Shown piece by piece: positions 16,011 to 24,297 of a DNA stretch of 53,134 nt. The notes beneath the pieces are model-generated. The model did not search any database, was not told the DNA's origin, and saw only the letters and a program-made list of their open reading frames with translations. Source of the stretch: Bacteroidales bacterium (GTDB lineage Bacteria; Bacteroidota; Bacteroidia; Bacteroidales; VadinHA17); NCBI GenBank assembly GCA_025455395.1, contig JALOMO010000002.1:1-53134 (forward strand), given 5' to 3'. Made by a program: the position numbers and the translations under genes. Position 1 is the first letter of the stretch. Every line of letters starts with the position of its first letter.

Positions 16011-18093
16011 TCTTGTCCTGGTCATTCTGATCTTAAGTATTCTTCCCGGTTGCGGAACAAGTGGCAAAGAGACTTCTGAGCTTGCCGACCCCTGGCTCTG
16101 GCTTGAGGAAATCGAAGGTGAAAAAGCTCTTGAGTGGGTAAGAGCCCAAAACGATATCTCAGAGAAAGAGTTTGCGGGTCAGCCGTTATATGCTGAGCTT
16201 AAAGAGAGATTCCTCGAGGTCATGAATGACAAGGAGCAGGTTATATATCCTGACCTTCAGGGAGACATTGTTTACAATCTCTGGCAGGATGAAAAGAATG
16301 AGCGCGGACTCTGGCGAAGAATGAAGAAAGAAGATTTCATCAGCGGAAAGAGTGAATGGGATGTTGTCCTCGACCTCGATAAACTTTCTGCAGCAGAGAA
16401 CAGGAAATGGGTCTTTCACGGAGCCAGCTGGTTAGGGCCTGATAACCAGGTCTGTCTGCTGAACCTCTCTGACGGTGGCAAGGATGAGAGTGTCATCAGG
16501 GAATTTGATGTCATGAAAAGGGAATTCATTACAGATGGCTTCGTTATTGACGAGAGCAAAGGAAGTGCCGCATGGGTTGACAGGGACAATATTATTGTTG
16601 CCACAAATTACGGCACCGGCACCATGACCACTTCCGGCTACCCAAGGATTGTAAAACTATGGAAGAGAGGAGAGGGTGGTGAAAAAGCTGTCACTGTTCT
16701 GGAGACAGATACAGCTTACATGGGAATATTTGTTGGTGGAACATACAGTGCCGGCAGACTCTATACATTTATTAACCTGAAGAAAACATTTTACGAGACG
16801 GAGATGTTCCTATACGATAAAGATGGTCTTCACCGTCTTGATTTGCCTCTCGATGCCGAATTCTACGGCATGCACAGGGAGAATCTTCTTCTTTATCTGC
16901 AATCAGATTGGGTGCTTAACGGGGAGACTTTTCCCAAGGGATCCCTGGTAGCCTTTAATATTGAGGATTTTCTGGCCGGTACCATATCAGTTAAAACAGT
17001 TTACATACCCGATGAAAAGTCAAGCCTTGAGTCGCTGCTGTCTGCTTCAGACTTCATTGTTATCTCTGCGCTTGAAAACGTACAAAGCAAAATGAAGATA
17101 TTTCGCAACGACGGAGGAGTATGGGTGGAAAGCCCGGTGCCGGTGCCTGAATTCGGAACTTTATCACTCGTGAGTTCAGACCAGGAGTCAAACGACTTTT
17201 TCTTCTCATTCAGCAACCCTGTTACACCTCCGACACTGTTTCGGGGAAACGGAAAGGAGATAGTCGCGCTTAAAAAGCAGAAGGATTATTTCAATGCATC
17301 CGGTCTTACAGTCAAACAGTATGAGGCAAAATCGGAGGACGGCACTGTCATCCCCTATTTCATTGTCCATAAGTCAGATATAGTGGCTGATGGCAGTAAC
17401 CCGACACTTATCTACGGTTACGGTGGATTCAATATTTCCGAACTTCCTTATTACAGTGCCATAAGAGGTATCGGGTGGATGGAGCAGGGAGGAGTTTATG
17501 TGATAGCCAATATACGTGGAGGTGGTGAATTTGGTCCGGCATGGCATCAGTCAGCAATGAAAGAGAAGAGGCAGAATGCCTATAATGACTTCTTTGCTGT
17601 CGCTGAGGATGTTATCAACCGGAAGATCTCATCACCCGCGTTCATGGGTGCATTCGGATGGAGCAACGGTGGTTTGCTTGCAGGGGTGGCTCTTACGCAG
17701 AGACCCGATCTTTATAATGCCGTTGTGATAGGTGCTCCGCTGCTTGACATGAGACGCTACTCAAAAATGCTTGCAGGAGCCAGCTGGATGGGTGAATATG
17801 GTGACCCTGACAAGCCTGACGAATGGGCCTATATAAGTCGTTTCTCCCCATACCATAACCTAAGTAAAGATATTTCATATCCGGAGCCGCTTTTTATAAC
17901 CTCAACCAAGGATGACAGGGTTCATCCCGGTCATGCGCGGAAAATGGCTGCAAAAATGATAGACATGGGTCATCCGCTTTTTTATCATGAGACAATAGAA
18001 GGTGGTCACGGTGCTGCCTCGACAAATGCGCAGGAGGCTGAGATGTGGGCAATGATGTATACCTACCTGAGCCTCAAGCTCAAAGGTCGCTGA
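15994..18093 (+). CDS. Prolyl oligopeptidase family (S9A) lipoprotein
   Basis: A 699-residue serine peptidase that cleaves short peptides, typically after proline. An N-terminal lipoprotein signal (MRKLINLVLVILILSILPGC) places it on the periplasmic side of a membrane. The first about 400 residues form the beta-propeller that excludes large proteins, opening with the family motif DPWLWLEEIEGEKALEWV. The catalytic domain has S557 in GWSNGG, the aspartate pair D640-D641 in TKDDRVHPGH and H672 in GGHGAA. The same frame is open from 15820, but the ATG at 15994 gives the signal peptide directly and is the better start. It overlaps the membrane protein gene by 17 bases and is followed by a strong terminator. 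Confidence 0.93.
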   Translation: MRKLINLVLVILILSILPGCGTSGKETSELADPWLWLEEIEGEKALEWVRAQNDISEKEFAGQPLYAELKERFLEVMNDKEQVIYPDLQGDIVYNLWQDEKNERGLWRRMKKEDFISGKSEWDVVLDLDKLSAAENRKWVFHGASWLGPDNQVCLLNLSDGGKDESVIREFDVMKREFITDGFVIDESKGSAAWVDRDNIIVATNYGTGTMTTSGYPRIVKLWKRGEGGEKAVTVLETDTAYMGIFVGGTYSAGRLYTFINLKKTFYETEMFLYDKDGLHRLDLPLDAEFYGMHRENLLLYLQSDWVLNGETFPKGSLVAFNIEDFLAGTISVKTVYIPDEKSSLESLLSASDFIVISALENVQSKMKIFRNDGGVWVESPVPVPEFGTLSLVSSDQESNDFFFSFSNPVTPPTLFRGNGKEIVALKKQKDYFNASGLTVKQYEAKSEDGTVIPYFIVHKSDIVADGSNPTLIYGYGGFNISELPYYSAIRGIGWMEQGGVYVIANIRGGGEFGPAWHQSAMKEKRQNAYNDFFAVAEDVINRKISSPAFMGAFGWSNGGLLAGVALTQRPDLYNAVVIGAPLLDMRRYSKMLAGASWMGEYGDPDKPDEWAYISRFSPYHNLSKDISYPEPLFITSTKDDRVHPGHARKMAAKMIDMGHPLFYHETIEGGHGAASTNAQEAEMWAMMYTYLSLKLKGR

Positions 18094-18105
18094 GAAGCAT
18101 AAATA

Positions 18106-18133
18106 AAACTGCCGGTCGGGGAACCGGCAGTTT
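18106..18133. terminator. Bidirectional intrinsic terminator
   Basis: A perfect 11-base-pair inverted repeat (AAACTGCCGGT, loop CGGGGA, ACCGGCAGTTT) lies 12 bases after the peptidase stop and 40 bases before the 3' end of the convergent lipoprotein gene. It is flanked by TTT on one side and an A-rich run on the other, so it can end transcription in both directions. Confidence 0.85.
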
Positions 18134-18173
18134 AGTGTTAAAAAAAACGGACTTATGGAAAGAAAGAAGGAAC

Positions 18174-19202
18174 TCAGAGTTTCTGGTAGTATACTGAGAA
18201 TGCTATATAATCTGCAATATGCTTTGCAAAATACATCTCACGCATTGGAGTGATGAGTGTACCAAGTGTCTCCAGGGCAGGGCTTATCAACTCACTCAAC
18301 TTAACACTAGTTCCATCATCAAAGGTTAGCAGGATATCCCTGTGGTGGCATACAGAGCCTTCTGTCTCATCTTCATCGGTAATTTTTACCGCAGCTGTTG
18401 ATTGAAGCACTCCGTTCAGAAAGACCTGGATCGAGTCTATTCCGGTTGATTTTACTATATCAATGTCACCAATTGTCAGGGTATATTTCCTTTCTGATTT
18501 GCGGAAATCTTTCCAGATGAAAACAGTCTCCTCTCCCAGGAGTATCTCTTCACCCTCATTCAGCGTAAATGAAGATATTGAAGTGTCACCCCTTTCGTAT
18601 GAAACCATAACGCTGTATTCATCTGTAAAATGATATTCTGAGGCATAACTGCGGTCGGCAAAACTGCTGCCGGCAGCCGTCACTTCAAGAGTGCCGGCAT
18701 CTTCCTCATCGACTGTGAAGCCGGCCATCAGCCTGTAGTCATATCGCCTGAAGTATGAGAAATAGTTGTGATACTCACTGGCTGATATGGTAAAATCATT
18801 CTCTGCCAGGCCCTCTTCCGGATTGGTTGAATAAAGGTACCTCGGGTGAAATATCATCTTCTGGGGAATGTTAACAACCAGCATTTCACTTTCGCCTGTC
18901 TTCTCAAACTTCCATCTGGGTCTCATGTCATGATGACACCAGTATGTTTCCGGTTTAAAGTCATAAATGCCGGCAATCAGGTCGAGATTGATACTGTCAC
19001 TATAACCATCACCTGATTTCGTCAGATCTGACAGAGTCATCAGCTGGAAACCCCTGGTGTCAGAGATGACTGTCATGGCCTTATTAATCTTTACGCTGCT
19101 CTCATCAAGAGAACTTTTAAGAGAGGTATCACCCACATTTCTGGAACACTGCCATGCCAGCATTCCTGTGATTAAAGTAAAAAGTAATACAATCTTTCTC
19201 AT
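18174..19202 (-). CDS. Unknown secreted lipoprotein
   Basis: A lipoprotein of about 342 residues with the signal MRKIVLLFTLITGMLAWQC; the cysteine is the lipidation site. I do not recognise a domain. The mature part is rich in beta-strand-like segments and acidic residues, with paired CHHD/CHHR motifs (WCHHDMRPRW and SVCHHRDILL) that are 220 or more residues apart. The frame is open to a TTG at 19241 and has another ATG at 19223, but the candidate promoter at 19239-19246 and the signal peptide favour the ATG at 19202 (or 19223). It is a single-gene unit that converges on the peptidase operon and diverges from the respiratory operon. Confidence 0.7.
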   Translation of the reverse strand: MRKIVLLFTLITGMLAWQCSRNVGDTSLKSSLDESSVKINKAMTVISDTRGFQLMTLSDLTKSGDGYSDSINLDLIAGIYDFKPETYWCHHDMRPRWKFEKTGESEMLVVNIPQKMIFHPRYLYSTNPEEGLAENDFTISASEYHNYFSYFRRYDYRLMAGFTVDEEDAGTLEVTAAGSSFADRSYASEYHFTDEYSVMVSYERGDTSISSFTLNEGEEILLGEETVFIWKDFRKSERKYTLTIGDIDIVKSTGIDSIQVFLNGVLQSTAAVKITDEDETEGSVCHHRDILLTFDDGTSVKLSELISPALETLGTLITPMREMYFAKHIADYIAFSVYYQKL

Positions 19203-19238
19203 ATTTAGGATTTTAGGATTCATCTTAGTTCTTCTCTC

Positions 19239-19246
19239 CAAAATTA
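19239..19246 (-). promoter_or_regulatory. Candidate -7 element (TAATTTTG on the minus strand) for the lipoprotein gene
   Basis: An exact TAnnTTTG match read on the minus strand. It would start transcription near 19233, upstream of the ATG codons at 19223 and 19202 but downstream of the alternative TTG at 19241, which argues against that TTG. Confidence 0.38.
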
Positions 19247-19424
19247 CATATCATTTATGAAGTTTTGATGAAATTGGCACCAAAAAAAGGGTTATACGGT
19301 TTTAACTGTTTAGACCGGAAAGGAAGAATTGATATTTAGCAGAGTTGTCTGTAATGAATTGAAAAATTTATACATTTATACACCCTGAATTGAATATGAA
19401 ATATCTAATCTAAAACCTGGTATT

Positions 19425-19763
19425 ATGATAAGAATCAGAACTACAGCATGCTCGCTCCTCCTATTAACGGTTACTCTCCTTATGTCATGTGGCGGCGGAG
19501 GGAAGAAGGAGGTAAAGGAAACAGTTGCTGAATCAGCACTTTATGAGGTCTCCATCAATGGCATGACCTGCACGGGATGTGAAAACACAATACAAAGCAA
19601 CCTTCTAAAGGTTCCCGGCATTATTTCGGTCAAGGCATCTCATACACTTGGTAATGCAATTGTTGAGTTCGAGCCGGCAAAAGTAGACAGTGTTAAGATC
19701 AAGGAGGTCGTTGACGGTCTCGGATATGATGCTGTGAAGGTCATCTCCCGGCAGGCTGAATAA
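19425..19763 (+). CDS. Lipoprotein with heavy-metal-associated (HMA) domain
   Basis: A 112-residue exported protein. The N terminus is a lipoprotein signal ending in LLMSC (C22), followed by a glycine/lysine linker. Residues about 38-108 are an HMA domain with the metal-binding GMTCTGC (C49, C52) and the conserved ending DGLGYDAVKV. HMA domains with CxxC bind Cu(I) or Zn(II) and usually work in the cytosol as chaperones; here the domain is outside the inner membrane and tethered by lipid. As the first gene before a cytochrome oxidase operon that also holds Sco, a role in delivering copper to the CuA or CuB site is a reasonable inference. The next gene starts 49 bases downstream. Confidence 0.85.
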   Translation: MIRIRTTACSLLLLTVTLLMSCGGGGKKEVKETVAESALYEVSINGMTCTGCENTIQSNLLKVPGIISVKASHTLGNAIVEFEPAKVDSVKIKEVVDGLGYDAVKVISRQAE

Positions 19764-19812
19764 ATGCGTTCAGGCTGGAAGTATACTTTCCGTTTATTAT
19801 AATCAAGACATT

Positions 19813-20790
19813 ATGGCGAAAGAGAAGCAAGAGAAGAGCAATGAGAAGCCGGATCTCGACAAGGTTGTGGAGGAATCAAGGCGTGATTTTATACGCAGGC
19901 TGTCAATTGCCGGAGCTGTTTCCGTTACAGGAGCAGCTGCGTTGTATTCGGGACATAGTTTTGAAAAGGCCAAACACAGCAAAGGTATGGTCAGGGTTCT
20001 CACCGAAGACAACAGGCTGGTGGAGATTCCCGCTGACCAGATCAAGGATTTAAAGCCTGATATTAAAGCTCTTAAAGCCAGAGGTAAAGAGGGACTGCAG
20101 GGCAAGAGGTGGGTTATGGTCATTGACCTGTCACGCTGCAGGAATGCCAGGAAATGTGTTGAGGCATGCCAGAGTGCTCATCACCTGAGACCCTATGAAT
20201 ATCATATCAACACCCTGGTGATGAAGGAGTCGGTCAATACGCCCGAATATTTCATGCCCAAGCCGTGTCAGCACTGCGATAATCCGCCATGCGTCTCTGT
20301 TTGTCCGGTTGATGCAACCTACAAGAGGCAGGATGGCATAGTGCTCATTGACAATGAGAGATGTATCGGATGTCGTTTCTGCATGGCCGCCTGTCCCTAC
20401 TCTGCAAGGATGTTTCACTGGCAGGAGCCGTCGCAGGCAGAGAATGACAAGGAAAAGGTATATGATGTTGAGCTGAATGTGCCCCAGAAGAAGGGAACAA
20501 TCTCAAAATGCCTCTTCAGCGCTGACAGGATCAGGGAAGGGCTTCTGCCCTACTGCGTTTCAGCCTGCCCCAACGGTGTTTTCTATTTCGGTGATGAGAA
20601 CGAGGATGCTGTAACCAATGGCACTACCAAGGAGACTGTTATGCTTAGCGAGTTGCTTCAAAAGAATGCAGGATACAGACTGCAGGTGGAGCTTGGCACC
20701 AATCCGAGGGTTTATTACCTGCCCCCCAAAAACAGACTCTTTGAGTTCGAACGTGGTCCTGAGAAAGAATACAGGGAAGAAACAATCTAA
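19813..20790 (+). CDS. Tat-type FeS electron-transfer subunit (ActB C-terminal/NrfC-like)
   Basis: A 325-residue four-cluster ferredoxin subunit. ESRRDFIRRLSIAG (residues 21-34) is a twin-arginine motif followed by a short hydrophobic stretch, so the protein is probably exported folded. Clusters II (C152, C155, C160, C164) and III (C184, C187, C190, C194) are complete. In motif I the second cysteine is replaced by A112 (C109, C115, C119 remain), and in motif IV by S236 (C233, C248, C252 remain), so up to two clusters may be [3Fe-4S] or differently ligated. ActB of alternative complex III also carries one [3Fe-4S] cluster. The partner is the NrfD protein encoded 12 bases downstream. Confidence 0.88.
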   Translation: MAKEKQEKSNEKPDLDKVVEESRRDFIRRLSIAGAVSVTGAAALYSGHSFEKAKHSKGMVRVLTEDNRLVEIPADQIKDLKPDIKALKARGKEGLQGKRWVMVIDLSRCRNARKCVEACQSAHHLRPYEYHINTLVMKESVNTPEYFMPKPCQHCDNPPCVSVCPVDATYKRQDGIVLIDNERCIGCRFCMAACPYSARMFHWQEPSQAENDKEKVYDVELNVPQKKGTISKCLFSADRIREGLLPYCVSACPNGVFYFGDENEDAVTNGTTKETVMLSELLQKNAGYRLQVELGTNPRVYYLPPKNRLFEFERGPEKEYREETI

Positions 20791-20802
20791 AGCCTTGAAA
20801 GT

Positions 20803-22152
20803 ATGAATGAAATACGGTTCAGCTCACCAAAGGAACAGGGAAAATTAGATTCCGTTGCTTCAGATGTTCTCAGGAATGTAAGAATAAGCAAAGCATTTAT
20901 AATCTGGATAGGTTTTCTGTTTCTTGCTCTCGCAGCATGTCTCTATGCATATATTATCCAGCTGAAGGAAGGCCTGGGAGTAACAGGCCTGCGCGACTAT
21001 ACCAGCTGGGGTATGTATATCGCCAATTTCGTCTTCTTTGTCGCGACAAGCCTTGTTGGAATGCTTATCAGCTCTGTCCTGGGACTTATCGGTTACAACT
21101 GGGTGAAGCCGATCTCGAGGATTGCCGAGATTATCGCGATTGCCTTTGCCGCTGTCGCCGGGTTGGTTATCATCTCAGATATGGGGCGTCCTGACAGATT
21201 TCCATTTCTCTTCAGGTTCGGACGGATTCAGTCGCCCATCCTCTGGGATGTTACTGTTGTTACAACCTACCTAGTCCTCAGCCTCCTACTATGGTATTTC
21301 CCTCTGATACCTGACCTGGCAATCTCAAAAAACCGACTCCACGGAAGACCCTCTTTCCTTATAAAGGTTTACGAACTGCTATCATTAAGATGGGAGCACC
21401 ATGAATCACAGTACCGTATACTTAAACAGGCAATGAGGATCCTTCTGATTTTAATAATCCCTACAGCCTTTGCAATACACACTGTCACTTCATGGCTTTT
21501 CGCTGTCACTCCCAGGACGGGATGGGACAGCACTATATTCGGACCCTATTTCCTTTCAGGTGCCTTCGTGTCAGGAACAGCTGCCGTAATTATTGCCATG
21601 TATTTCTTCAGGGTTAATTACAAACTTGAAAAATATCTCACCCCATTCCATTTTGAAAAGATGGGGCGGGTACTGATACTTGTTTCAATAGTCTATATAT
21701 ATTTCAACCTTAACGAGTTTCTGGTACCGGGATACAAGCTGAAGACCGGTGATGCGATACACCTGCGTGAACTGTTCACGGGTCATTATGCCATGTTATT
21801 CTGGGGTGTTCAGCTGGTGGGTCTTGTTATACCGGTAATTCTTTTACTTATAAAGCAGATGCGTCGGCCGATGCCGATGATGATAATTTCAGTATTTGTT
21901 CTTGCCGCTTCATGGTTGAAGCGTTACATAATTGTTGTGCCGGGGCAGGGACATCCTAACCTCCCGATACAGAATGTACCTGTAGAGTGGGTTGTGTATA
22001 AGCCCACCCTTATTGAAACAGCAGTCACAATTGCATCAATCCTGCTTGTTCTTATTATTATTACAATCCTTTCCAAGCTATTCCCTGTCATACCTATCTG
22101 GGAAATTGCGGAGGATGACCATGATAAAGAAAAACTTTCGGGTAACGAATAA
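20803..22152 (+). CDS. NrfD/PsrC-family quinol-interacting membrane subunit
   Basis: A 449-residue integral membrane protein with about ten helices, as in the ActC/ActF, PsrC and NrfD group that oxidises quinol at the periplasmic side and passes electrons to an adjacent four-cluster FeS subunit. Conserved-looking features are the early YTSWGMYIANFVFFV segment, SDMGRPDRF after helix three (the family aspartate/arginine region near the quinol site) and NEFLVPGYKLK. The larger ACIII-type subunit length (about 450) rather than the 300-residue NrfD length supports a link to alternative complex III. Only one NrfD protein is encoded here, whereas typical ACIII has two (ActC and ActF). It lies 12 bases after the FeS gene. 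Confidence 0.88.
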   Translation: MNEIRFSSPKEQGKLDSVASDVLRNVRISKAFIIWIGFLFLALAACLYAYIIQLKEGLGVTGLRDYTSWGMYIANFVFFVATSLVGMLISSVLGLIGYNWVKPISRIAEIIAIAFAAVAGLVIISDMGRPDRFPFLFRFGRIQSPILWDVTVVTTYLVLSLLLWYFPLIPDLAISKNRLHGRPSFLIKVYELLSLRWEHHESQYRILKQAMRILLILIIPTAFAIHTVTSWLFAVTPRTGWDSTIFGPYFLSGAFVSGTAAVIIAMYFFRVNYKLEKYLTPFHFEKMGRVLILVSIVYIYFNLNEFLVPGYKLKTGDAIHLRELFTGHYAMLFWGVQLVGLVIPVILLLIKQMRRPMPMMIISVFVLAASWLKRYIIVVPGQGHPNLPIQNVPVEWVVYKPTLIETAVTIASILLVLIIITILSKLFPVIPIWEIAEDDHDKEKLSGNE

Positions 22153-22162
22153 TTGATTGTGT

Positions 22163-23089
22163 ATGAAATATTTCATTCTTACAGTACTGTTCATCATTTT
22201 GCCCCCCGTAATTGCATGGGGCCAGGACTGGGTGGTTCCTGAAGAGAGGAAAGGGAGGCTTAGTACCTTTCCCTTCACCGATGAGACACGACAAAGCGGA
22301 GAGAAGCTCTACTTAACAAACTGTATCTCATGTCACGGTAACCCTGGGAAAGGCAACTACATAAATCTTGTTCCTTCTCCGGGCGATCCGGCAACTGAGA
22401 AGATCCAGCGAAACAGTGACGGGGAGATATTTTACAAACTATCCGTCGGAAGAGGTCAGATGCCATCATTCCGCAACGTCCTCACGGGTGATGAGATATG
22501 GCATGTAGTCTCCTATTTAAGGAGTTTCAATAAAAACTACGTTCAGAAAGTGATGCAGATTATTACTTCCTCTGCATACCCTGGTGCTGTGATAATGATG
22601 ACCGTGGGCTTTAATGAAGCTGACAGCACAGTAATTGTCCGCGCCAGTGCCGTTGATGAACAGAAGACCGTGCCCGTTACCGGTGCAGAAGTAAGGCTTT
22701 TTGCGCGCCGCTATTTTGGAATGATGGTGATAGATGAGGAGAAGACCACCAGTGAGTCCGGAACAGCTGTTTTCAAAATACCGGCAGGACTTCCCGGTGA
22801 TAAGGAGGGGAATATCCATTTCAGCGCCAAATTCGCTGATGAGGATCTTTTTGGTATTGTATCAAAAGACACAACCCTGATGGCAGGTGAAATTACCGTT
22901 CCGGTAAGCCTGCTCGCTGAGCGGTCTATGTGGAATAATGTAAGGAAAGCCCCGATATGGGTAATACTGACCTACACAATCGGGGTTATCGGTGTATGGG
23001 GATTTATATTCCTTATCATGATGAAACTGCGCGATATTTACATAATCGGCAGCTTCATACAGGGTAAAAAATCTTCAGAAGCCATATAA
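22163..23089 (+). CDS. Membrane-anchored monohaem cytochrome c
   Basis: A 308-residue protein with a signal peptide (about 21 residues, ending WGQ), one haem c site CISCH (C54, C57, H58) and a likely axial methionine in GRGQMPSFRN (M100), so a class I cytochrome c domain over residues 35-130. The middle, about residues 140-250, is a beta-rich domain without cysteines, and a single helix near residues 275-298 anchors the C terminus. I chose the ATG at 22163 rather than the TTG two codons upstream. Position after the FeS and NrfD genes suggests it takes electrons from that complex, as ActE does, and hands them to the caa3 oxidase encoded downstream. Confidence 0.88.
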   Translation: MKYFILTVLFIILPPVIAWGQDWVVPEERKGRLSTFPFTDETRQSGEKLYLTNCISCHGNPGKGNYINLVPSPGDPATEKIQRNSDGEIFYKLSVGRGQMPSFRNVLTGDEIWHVVSYLRSFNKNYVQKVMQIITSSAYPGAVIMMTVGFNEADSTVIVRASAVDEQKTVPVTGAEVRLFARRYFGMMVIDEEKTTSESGTAVFKIPAGLPGDKEGNIHFSAKFADEDLFGIVSKDTTLMAGEITVPVSLLAERSMWNNVRKAPIWVILTYTIGVIGVWGFIFLIMMKLRDIYIIGSFIQGKKSSEAI

Positions 23090-23115
23090 GAGATAATAAA
23101 CTAACCAGTAAAAAA

Positions 23116-23496
23116 ATGAAAAACCTGACTAACCTTGGAAGAATCCTGTTTGCACTGCCTTTTGCCGTGTTCGGGATAAATCATTTCCTGATGATGGATT
23201 ACTATGTTGGAATGCTCACTTCCTTTATTCCGCTCGGGGCATACACTATCATCCTTACCGGATTGGTCTTGATTGCGGTGAGCATCAGCATCCTTACCAA
23301 AAAATTCGTCAGGCAATCAACGCTTATTCTGGCAGCACTACTATTAATTTTTATATTGACGATACATATCCCTCATCTCCTTAAAGGGGAAGAGACACCC
23401 ACAATCCTTATAGCCCTGCTGAAGGATATTTCTCTGATGGGCGGATCATTAATGATTGCCGGCATTTATGCCGAAGATGAAAAGAAGAAAAGCTAA
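23116..23496 (+). CDS. DoxX-family membrane protein
   Basis: A 126-residue protein with four predicted membrane helices. The opening GRILFALPFAVFGINHF and the LTSFIPLGAYTIILTG loop are typical of the DoxX/DoxD-like family, some members of which are quinol-binding subunits of thiosulfate:quinone oxidoreductase or partners of redox proteins. Its exact role here is unknown, but it is embedded in a respiratory operon between the cytochrome c and the Sco protein, so a quinone-linked or assembly function is possible. The end of this gene lies 10 bases before the Sco start. Confidence 0.8.
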   Translation: MKNLTNLGRILFALPFAVFGINHFLMMDYYVGMLTSFIPLGAYTIILTGLVLIAVSISILTKKFVRQSTLILAALLLIFILTIHIPHLLKGEETPTILIALLKDISLMGGSLMIAGIYAEDEKKKS

Positions 23497-23506
23497 ACAA
23501 ATAATC

Positions 23507-24283
23507 ATGAGACACATAGTTTTCGTATTAATGGTTTTTGCCATCCTGCCCCTGGCATCAGGTCAGGAGCTCAAAACAGCCGGTTACCAGCAGAAGGAGG
23601 TGGAGATAGGTGTTGTTGAACATCTGGGCGACACAATCCCGCTTGATCTCTGGTTCCTTAATGAGAATAGTGAACAGGTAACCCTCAGGCAGCTTATTGA
23701 CAAGCCCACGATAATGTCATTTGTTTATTTTGACTGCCCCAACCTATGCAGCCCTCTGATGGATGGCATTGCCGATGTCGTTAGCAAGATGGACATGAGT
23801 CTCGGGACCGAATACCAGGTCATCACAATAAGTTTCAACACAAGTGACACACCTGAAAAGGCAAAGGAGAAGAAGGTCAATTTCGTTCAGCGGATAAGCA
23901 AAGAACATCAGAAGGACTGGATCTATCTTACAGGAATACAGGAGAATATCAGTGCCATTACTGCTGCTGCGGGGTACAAATATCAGCCACAGGGACTTGA
24001 TTTTGCGCACCCCTCGGTAATCATGGTTGTCAGTCCGGCCGGTAAAATCACCAGGTACCTGTATGGGCTCACCTATCTGCCTTTTGACGTAAAAATGGCA
24101 ATCGTTGAGGCTCAGAAGGGTATTGCCAGACCGACATCAAACCGTATACTGGAGTATTGCTTCGCATACAACCCTGCAAGTAAAACATACACTCTCCAGG
24201 TGACAAGAATTGTTGGCGTGATAACAATCTTTTTCCTTATTGTAATCATGATCATTTTACTAGTCAGACGGAGAAAAAAATAA
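23507..24283 (+). CDS. SCO1/SenC family copper chaperone for cytochrome oxidase
   Basis: A 258-residue thioredoxin-fold protein with a signal peptide (ending SGQ, residue 20) and a C-terminal membrane helix (about 232-254). The copper ligands are C77 and C81 in DCPNLC and H168 in DFAHPS, the complete Sco metal site. Sco proteins insert copper into, or reduce the thiols of, the CuA site of oxidase subunit II. A reading frame extends upstream to 23456 inside the DoxX gene, but the ATG at 23507 gives the signal peptide directly. The oxidase subunit I gene follows after 14 bases. Confidence 0.92.
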   Translation: MRHIVFVLMVFAILPLASGQELKTAGYQQKEVEIGVVEHLGDTIPLDLWFLNENSEQVTLRQLIDKPTIMSFVYFDCPNLCSPLMDGIADVVSKMDMSLGTEYQVITISFNTSDTPEKAKEKKVNFVQRISKEHQKDWIYLTGIQENISAITAAAGYKYQPQGLDFAHPSVIMVVSPAGKITRYLYGLTYLPFDVKMAIVEAQKGIARPTSNRILEYCFAYNPASKTYTLQVTRIVGVITIFFLIVIMIILLVRRRKK

Positions 24284-24297
24284 AAACAGTTATACAT

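Noticed and set aside
19242-19424. Possible regulatory RNA or riboswitch in the 183-base gap before the respiratory operon.
   Set aside because: No stable paired structure or known riboswitch core could be traced by eye.
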